This document shows, piece by piece, positions 58,834-64,000 of a stretch of 64,000 nt of DNA (position 1 is its first letter; each line of letters opens with the position of its first letter). Both the position numbers and the translations under genes were made by a program. The DNA lies in the NCBI RefSeq assembly GCF_000010345.1, contig NC_009663.1, positions 1,550,001 through 1,614,000 of the forward strand, given 5' to 3'. The notes beneath the pieces are model-generated. The model made no database searches. It saw only the letters and a program-made list of their open reading frames with translations, and was not told where the DNA came from. Source of the stretch: Sulfurovum sp. NBC37-1 (GTDB taxonomy: Bacteria; Campylobacterota; Campylobacteria; Campylobacterales; Sulfurovaceae).

Positions 58834-60101
58834 TACAGCCTCCAGGTAGGATTTTCAATAATCCCCTTTATGTCTATAAGCACTGGCTTAGTTATGCTAA
58901 TACAATCATAGTTGCCTCGCTCTAGTACTTTAAACTCTTTATGTCCAACTGCAACAATAACTGCATCATATTTTTTGTCACTTTGGAAAGGGTCAGCAAT
59001 AAATGTAAAGTTGTTCTGAATTATGTCCTTCTTCTCTACCCACGGATCATAGGCATCGACGATGCAGCCATAGTCGGATAGTTCATCGATGATATCGAAG
59101 ACTTTGGAATTACGGATATCGGGACAATCTTCTTTGAAGGTAAGACCCAAAACCAGAACATTCGCATCTTTGATCTTCTTGTCATGTGCGATCATCTCTT
59201 TGATGGTACGTTCAGCAATGTATTTGCTCATGCTGTTGTTGATCTGCCGTGCGCCCAAAATGAGATTTGGTTTGTAGCCAAGCTCCTGTGCCTTGTAGGT
59301 CAGATAGTACGGGTCCACACCGATGCAGTGGCCGCCGACCAGCCCCGGAGTGAGTTTGATGAAGTTCCATTTCGTCGCAGCCGCCTCTATAACCTCTCTG
59401 GTATCAATGTCCATGGTGTCAAAGATGAGGGCCAGTTCGTTGATAAGTGCAATATTGACATCTCTTTGCGTATTTTCGATGACCTTGGAAGCTTCTGCCA
59501 CTTTGATAGAAGAGGCCAGATAGGTTCCAGCCGTAATAATGCTTTTGTAGAGATCATCGACGATCTTGGCAACTTCAGGGGTAGAGCCGGAGGTAACCTT
59601 GAGGATCTTGGTGACTGTATGTTCCTTGTCTCCCGGATTGATACGCTCAGGGCTGTAGCCGCAAAAAAAGTCTTCATTGAACTTCTGGCCCGAAACCTTT
59701 TCAAGCACCGGTACACATATCTCTTCGGTAACACCCGGATAGACAGTAGATTCATAAATGACGATATCACCTTTTTTGAGTATTTCTCCTACCGACTCCG
59801 AAGACTTGACCAGCGGTGTAAGGTCTGGACGGTTGGAACTGTCTATAGGGGTAGGTACTGTCACGATGTAAATGTTGCAACCTGCTATCTCTTCCGGCTG
59901 TGTTTTGAACTGCATTCCATTTTCAAGGGCTTCTTTCATCTGGTTTTTATCAAGTTCCAATGTACTGTCGTACCCAGTATTCAGTTCATCAATTCGCTCT
60001 TTGTTGATATCGAAACCAACCACTTCATATTTTTTGCTGAAAGCATGTGCCAAAGGCAGGCCTACATAGCCGAGGCCGATAACAGCTATTTTATAATTCA
60101 T
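58833..60101 (-). CDS. Nucleotide-sugar 6-dehydrogenase (WbpO/TviB type)
   Basis: A 422-aa protein: [20 protein letters not shown] (NAD), [22 protein letters not shown], catalytic Cys in [14 protein letters not shown], and [16 protein letters not shown]. Best look is WbpO/TviB, which oxidise UDP-GlcNAc or UDP-GalNAc at C6; it is not of the WecC type. It provides an acidic HexNAcA for the repeat. First of the sugar-donor genes after WecA. Confidence 0.9.
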   Translation of the reverse strand: MNYKIAVIGLGYVGLPLAHAFSKKYEVVGFDINKERIDELNTGYDSTLELDKNQMKEALENGMQFKTQPEEIAGCNIYIVTVPTPIDSSNRPDLTPLVKSSESVGEILKKGDIVIYESTVYPGVTEEICVPVLEKVSGQKFNEDFFCGYSPERINPGDKEHTVTKILKVTSGSTPEVAKIVDDLYKSIITAGTYLASSIKVAEASKVIENTQRDVNIALINELALIFDTMDIDTREVIEAAATKWNFIKLTPGLVGGHCIGVDPYYLTYKAQELGYKPNLILGARQINNSMSKYIAERTIKEMIAHDKKIKDANVLVLGLTFKEDCPDIRNSKVFDIIDELSDYGCIVDAYDPWVEKKDIIQNNFTFIADPFQSDKKYDAVIVAVGHKEFKVLERGNYDCISITKPVLIDIKGIIENPTWRL

Positions 60102-60141
60102 GGAGGATCCTCTTCCTTTATTTGGTAGATATTATAGCAAA

Positions 60142-60178
60142 TTAGTAATTGATAATTGGTAATTGGTTAAGTGTTAAT
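60142..60178. repeat. Short heptamer array upstream of the dehydrogenase gene
   Basis: TAATTGA, TAATTGG, TAATTGG, TTAAGTG, TTAATCG in tandem; the last two resemble the AACACTY heptamers (reverse). It lies in the 97-bp gap between the WecA and dehydrogenase genes. Confidence 0.55.
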
Positions 60179-60198
60179 CGTAATACTTGGCACTCAAA

Positions 60199-61203
60199 TC
60201 AGCAGTCTCTCTTCTGCCTTTTGATCATAGTGCTGAGTATCAGATAGAGCATAACAGTGTTTAAAATAAAAAGAACAAGCAGATACCCTTCATCGATATT
60301 TTTATCCAATTGTAATCCTGTCATCGAATAGATCACCTGAAGAACAATAAGAAAAAATACCGTCTTCTTTGTATTGTTTGAAAAAAACTGATGTAAAATA
60401 TGGTGAAAATGACATTTATCTGCAGCAAAAGCTGAATGTCCATGCATTTTTCTCCTTACCAGTATGATCATTACATCCATGTTGGGTATTGCTGCAAGGA
60501 AAAGAATACTGACAGCCGGGATATAGGCTAATGCTTTGACAGATAAAACAGCGATCACAAAACCGAGTACCAGAGAACCGCTGTCACCCATGAATATAGA
60601 GGCAGGATTCCAGTTAAAAAGAAGAAATGCAGACAGTGCGGCAATGAAGGCTAAAGAAATACAGGTAATAAATGTATCATCATGCATATACCCTACAGAA
60701 AAGAGTGATGTGAAGATCACTATACTGATTCCCGCTGCCAAGCCATCAAGGCCGTCTATGAGATTGAGGGCATTGGTAAAACCTACTACTGCCAGCGCAG
60801 TGAAGGGTAAAGCCAACCATCCCAACTGCAGATGCCATCCAAAAAAAACACCAATATCATCAATGACTATGTTATCAAAATAGATCAATATCGTAGCAAG
60901 TATGATCACAATGAATTTCGTATTGGGGGAGGTATCTCTATGGTCATCGAGAAAACCTACGATAAGAACAAGAAAAATCGCTATAAAGGTCCAAAAGTAC
61001 TCAGTAACAACAGAAAAACAGATAAAAGGGAGTAGCAGCCATACTGCCATAGTGAAACCGACACCCCCACCTCTGGGGATCACATCGTTATGGCTGCTTC
61101 TTATGTTGGGTATGTCTACAAGGCCTATTCTGGGAGAATAATGCTTCATACCCCATACGAACAGGACACTGACAAAGAATATCAGTAAAAATTCTACTGT
61201 CAT
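60199..61203 (-). CDS. Polyprenyl-phosphate HexNAc-1-phosphate transferase (WecA/WbpL type)
   Basis: A 334-aa protein with about ten helices. Motifs: VPRGGG-like VIPRGGGVGF, VGFLDDHRDTSPNTKF (DD), GFTNALNLIDGLDGLAAG (N-x-DG), FMGDSGSL, and HSAFAADKCHFHH (His motif). It starts assembly by moving GlcNAc-1-P (or similar) onto undecaprenyl phosphate. Begins 9 bases from the stop of the Wza-like gene. Confidence 0.9.
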   Translation of the reverse strand: MTVEFLLIFFVSVLFVWGMKHYSPRIGLVDIPNIRSSHNDVIPRGGGVGFTMAVWLLLPFICFSVVTEYFWTFIAIFLVLIVGFLDDHRDTSPNTKFIVIILATILIYFDNIVIDDIGVFFGWHLQLGWLALPFTALAVVGFTNALNLIDGLDGLAAGISIVIFTSLFSVGYMHDDTFITCISLAFIAALSAFLLFNWNPASIFMGDSGSLVLGFVIAVLSVKALAYIPAVSILFLAAIPNMDVMIILVRRKMHGHSAFAADKCHFHHILHQFFSNNTKKTVFFLIVLQVIYSMTGLQLDKNIDEGYLLVLFILNTVMLYLILSTMIKRQKRDC

Positions 61204-61211
61204 CTATGCAA

Positions 61212-61973
61212 TTAATCTACAATATATGCAAAGGCCGCATACGCACCTGCAATTTTCAGAATTGGATCAAGGACTGAAGTCACATCACCTGAAGCGACCT
61301 TGAACTGCTTCCAGTTATTTGGTTTAACATACACAATGTCATTAGGCCGCAACATCAAACTCGCATAGTTCATTTTGTCAAAGTTGGTCAGGTCGACCAT
61401 TCTCATCCACATACCGTTCTTGTCACTCGAAACGATAATAATTTCATTTCTTACCGCTGAATTGCTCAGGTCACCGGCATGAGCCAGGGCTTCAAAAAGT
61501 GTCATCTTTTCTTTATCTATCTCGACTACACCCGGGCTATTCACTTCTCCCAGAACCAAAATGCGTTTATTGAGTACTTCAAGGTAGACAGAAGGTGTGT
61601 TCAAATATTTCTTATACATACGGGTGATCTTTTCTGCCGCCTGGGTCTGCGTGAGTCCGGAAACTTTGACTTTCCCGATCAGCGGCATGGTAATGTATCC
61701 CGCTGCATTGACCAGAACACCTTTACTATTCATACTGTCACCTGCCAGACCCGTACGTGATTCAGACAGTTGACTGGGATCTTTGTACAGTATGACTTCC
61801 AGTCTATCCTGTGGCAAAATACGGTACTCGATACTCCTTGCGGATACCTTGACACTTTTTAGTTGCGACACACTTTTGTCTGTTTTCAGCAATTCATAGT
61901 CATTACTGCACCCCACAAGAGTGAATACAAAACCAATCAATACTAAAATCTTTAACGTATCATTCCTTCCCAT
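61212..61973 (-). CDS. Polysaccharide export lipoprotein (Wza-like)
   Basis: A 253-aa protein. Lipoprotein signal with lipobox LVGC (Cys about 22), Poly_export domain (RILPQDRLEVILYKDPSQL), two SLBB-like parts (ILVLGEVNSPGVVEIDKEKM; LRPNDIVYVKP). The outer-membrane secretion channel of Wzy-dependent capsule or EPS. It is shorter than Wza of Escherichia coli (about 379 aa), as in many Campylobacterota. Confidence 0.88.
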   Translation of the reverse strand: MGRNDTLKILVLIGFVFTLVGCSNDYELLKTDKSVSQLKSVKVSARSIEYRILPQDRLEVILYKDPSQLSESRTGLAGDSMNSKGVLVNAAGYITMPLIGKVKVSGLTQTQAAEKITRMYKKYLNTPSVYLEVLNKRILVLGEVNSPGVVEIDKEKMTLFEALAHAGDLSNSAVRNEIIIVSSDKNGMWMRMVDLTNFDKMNYASLMLRPNDIVYVKPNNWKQFKVASGDVTSVLDPILKIAGAYAAFAYIVD

Positions 61974-62039
61974 GTCCTTCTCCTTGTTTTAAAATACTTT
62001 CATATTTTTTCATATGATATCATAGCTGTGATTATAAAA

Positions 62040-62774
62040 TCATAATAATTCGTTATTTTTGATCTGGTTATACTTAAAAATATGATGATATGCCTCAAGA
62101 TGAAATACAGTCATAAGACTTTTGACCTGTTTTTGATGGTGCGTGTCTGAACCGAGAAAATCGATCATTCCTTTTTCGGACAGGAAATGTGCCAATGCTT
62201 TCGCATTTTTACCGTAATGCCCCCCAAAAGAATTCAGGTTGACCTGAAACAATACCCCTAATTCTTTCAAACGTCTGTACTCTTTGTCAGGATCTTTAAT
62301 ATATCGATAACGTTCCGGATGGGCCAGTATAGGCAGGTAACCAGCTGTACCTACGGCAAAGACCATCTCTTCCATCTGCATCGGTTTGGAAAAATAGGAG
62401 CTTTCAAACAAAAGGTATTTCCCTCTGATGCTCATCACTTCCGGCTTTTTCAATTCTTCATAGAACATATCATCCAGATAATATTCTGCCGCGGCTTCTA
62501 TCTCGACAGGAATTTCTTTCTTTTTTACTGCTTCCTGAAGTTCCTTCAAGCCTGCATTAATATTTTCTGCTCCGTTTTTGTAGGCATCAGACATGATATG
62601 CGGTGTGGTAATAAGTTTTTTATATCCCAAGGCACTGAGTCCCTTTATCAATGATAGACTTTCATCCATACTATGAGAACCGTCATCTATCCCCGGTATC
62701 AGATGGGAATGCAGGTCCACTTCCAGGAGTGGACCCCGTTGAAGTACTTTCTTCTTTTTAAAGAAAGAGAACAT
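62040..62774 (-). CDS. Tyrosine-protein phosphatase of the PHP family (CpsB/YwqE-like)
   Basis: A 244-aa protein: EVDLHSHLIPGIDDG (metal), TTPHIMSD, YLPILAHPERYRYI, FLGSDTHH. Removes phosphate from the tyrosine cluster of the Wzc-type kinase encoded beside it. Complete. GTG or other starts are not needed; the ATG has a weak site. Confidence 0.9.
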   Translation of the reverse strand: MFSFFKKKKVLQRGPLLEVDLHSHLIPGIDDGSHSMDESLSLIKGLSALGYKKLITTPHIMSDAYKNGAENINAGLKELQEAVKKKEIPVEIEAAAEYYLDDMFYEELKKPEVMSIRGKYLLFESSYFSKPMQMEEMVFAVGTAGYLPILAHPERYRYIKDPDKEYRRLKELGVLFQVNLNSFGGHYGKNAKALAHFLSEKGMIDFLGSDTHHQKQVKSLMTVFHLEAYHHIFKYNQIKNNELL

Positions 62775-62819
62775 TAATGCTTGTCCGATTCGACATTTAG
62801 TGTCTCATTATACTGCATT

Positions 62820-64000
62820 TTAATCCTTGTCATCCTCATAATATCCGTAGCCGTAGCCATAGCCATAGCCATAGCCATAGCCATAGCCGTAACCATGCTG
62901 ATCTCTCTTGACATCATTGAGGACAATACTCAATCCGTGTATCTCTTTTAAAGTTGAAAGCTGTTGAATATTCTTGAGAAAACCTCTTTTTGAATGTCCC
63001 GCACGTAACACATAGAGGCTGGTATCTGCAAGATGCATCAATGTTCTTGCATCTGTCACCAGCCCTATGGGAGGGGTATCAAGAATGATCACATCATAGA
63101 CTTCCCTAAGCTTTTCAATAACTTTTTCCATAAGAACTCCCTGTATCAGTTCACTGGGGTTGGGAGGAATAGGGCCGGAGGTGATTACATCGAGATTGGG
63201 ATATTCAGTCTTTTGAATGATGCTTCCCAGGGAAGCAGTTTTCGAAAGTAACGAACTCATACCCTTCACATTCTGGATCCCGAATTTTTCATGCAGTGTC
63301 GGTTTTCGCATATCAAGATTCAAAATGATCGTTTTCTTCCCTGCAAGGCTCATGATCGCCGCAAGATTGATACAGATCGTTGTCTTGCCTTCTCCACTGA
63401 TCGTAGAAGTAACCGCTATAACATGAGATTTCTGCCCTGTATACATAAATTGCAAATTGGTCCGTATATTTCGGAAAGATTCGGCAAGAGACGATTTTGG
63501 TTTCAGTATGACTTTCAATTTATCAGAATCTTTTTTCATATGGGGAATAATCCCCAGCAAAGGAATATCCAAATGATCGACAATATCATCTTCATTCTGC
63601 AGTCTGTCGTCAAAGTAGTAACGTAAAAAGGCAACAACAAGTCCCAGCACCAGTCCCAGGACCACACCTATCAATACGATAAGCATACGTTTCGGCTTGA
63701 TAGGAGCATGGGGCACTAAAGCATAATCGATAACCCTGTTCTTGCTCACGGTGGATGCTTTGACGATAGCGGTGGAAGAACGTTTTTCAAGCAAATAGGA
63801 GTAAATTTTTTCATTGACAGCAAACTTACGCTGCAACTGTCCGTACATTCTCTCATCTGCAGGAATTACGTTTAACTCTTTTTGGTACCTGGCAATCGAT
63901 TTTTGTAAAAGAGAATGCTTTTCCTTCAGGTTTGTTCTTAGGTTTGCAATAGTGGTTATAATGATATTTTTAAGCTCTGAGATCTGTTTTCTCAGCTTAA
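62820..64000 (-). CDS. Wzc-like chain-length regulator and tyrosine kinase (3' part; gene runs off the window)
   Basis: At least 393 residues on the minus strand; the frame is open to the window's right edge. Coiled-coil region with ELNVIPADERMYGQLQRKF, TM2 (MLIVLIGVVLGLVLGLVVAFL), then BY-kinase: Walker A STISGEGKTTICINLA, Walker A' LNLDMRKP, Walker B VIILDTPP. The tail is a perfect (GY)9-like run followed by EDDKD: the tyrosine cluster is coded by a 6-bp microsatellite. Kinase and CpsB phosphatase control polymer length. Confidence 0.93.
   Translation of the reverse strand, partial: KLRKQISELKNIIITTIANLRTNLKEKHSLLQKSIARYQKELNVIPADERMYGQLQRKFAVNEKIYSYLLEKRSSTAIVKASTVSKNRVIDYALVPHAPIKPKRMLIVLIGVVLGLVLGLVVAFLRYYFDDRLQNEDDIVDHLDIPLLGIIPHMKKDSDKLKVILKPKSSLAESFRNIRTNLQFMYTGQKSHVIAVTSTISGEGKTTICINLAAIMSLAGKKTIILNLDMRKPTLHEKFGIQNVKGMSSLLSKTASLGSIIQKTEYPNLDVITSGPIPPNPSELIQGVLMEKVIEKLREVYDVIILDTPPIGLVTDARTLMHLADTSLYVLRAGHSKRGFLKNIQQLSTLKEIHGLSIVLNDVKRDQHGYGYGYGYGYGYGYGYGYYEDDKD
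62845..62895 (-). repeat. 6-bp microsatellite coding the Gly-Tyr tail of the kinase
   Basis: Plus strand CCATAG repeated with CCGTAG variants, coding about nine Gly-Tyr pairs. Slippage in 6-bp steps would change the number of phosphorylatable tyrosines without shifting the frame. Confidence 0.9.

Noticed and set aside
59184-60128. 314-aa plus-strand frame opposite the nucleotide-sugar dehydrogenase
   Set aside because: Shadow of a clearly conserved enzyme with no signals of its own.
62845-62895. CRISPR-like repeat
   Set aside because: A 6-bp coding microsatellite without spacers. No CRISPR array was seen elsewhere in the window.
1-64000. tRNA or rRNA genes
   Set aside because: No cloverleaf with a GGTTCRA-type arm or rRNA signature was recognised on reading; a tRNAscan run was not possible.

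Overview
The window looks like a piece of a Campylobacterota (Epsilonproteobacteria) chromosome, most like the Sulfurovum group. This is inferred from the gene content (cysteine-ligated NarB-type nitrate reductase, short-lid adenylate kinase, a split RND pump, a large EPS locus), the coding style and the extended -10 promoters. No rRNA or tRNA gene was seen, so the placement is tentative.

Region 1 (1-4250) is an integron-type gene-cassette array with no integrase inside the window. At least five attC-like sites separate AT-rich single-gene cassettes: a NERD/zinc-ribbon protein, a membrane protein, an acidic 99-aa protein, a zinc-ribbon coiled-coil protein and a class III nucleotidyl-cyclase-like protein. 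In four cassettes the first heptamer is the exact reverse complement of the last, as expected for cassettes inserted as circles. A REP-associated transposase (RAYT) flanked by inverted REPs sits inside the array. A 266-bp MITE with a 4-bp target duplication closes the region.

Region 2 (4250-24900) is mostly housekeeping: narB, an L,D-transpeptidase, a MotA/MotB-like motor operon with a VWA protein and a 53-aa downstream gene, a second MITE, a phosphoribosyltransferase, aspS, adk, an OmpP1/FadL porin, a membrane-fusion protein convergent with an RND transporter split into two overlapping half-genes, a histone-deacetylase-like enzyme, a SYLF protein and an NTP_transf_5-type protein.

Region 3 (24900-64000) is a surface-polysaccharide locus, mostly on the minus strand. 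From right to left it holds the Wzc kinase, CpsB phosphatase, Wza and WecA. Next come a nucleotide-sugar dehydrogenase, RmlA, RmlB, an ElyC-like protein, WecF and a fused acyltransferase-WecE, followed by a second acyltransferase and Wzx. The Rml/Wec set should make dTDP-Fuc4NAc. Further left are glycosyltransferases, two deacetylase/formyltransferase pairs, an MBOAT/SGNH O-acylation pair, a sulfotransferase, a Wzy-like polymerase, and a complete DPA-type pathway (UbiA, HAD phosphatase, DprE1, DprE2, GtrA) for polyprenyl-phosphate D-arabinofuranose. Three toxin-antitoxin modules (BrnT/CopG, GNAT/RHH, PIN/unknown) and a plus-strand AT-rich gtr-like operon interrupt it.

The most unusual signal is a family of dispersed repeats bounded by tandem heptamers of the form AACACTY. 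They sit between genes and also in frame inside genes. rmlB carries three in-frame insertions plus a heptamer-coded N-terminus, and the NTP_transf_5-type gene carries a diverged copy. These repeats behave like a coding-compatible mobile element, comparable in principle to Rickettsia palindromic elements.
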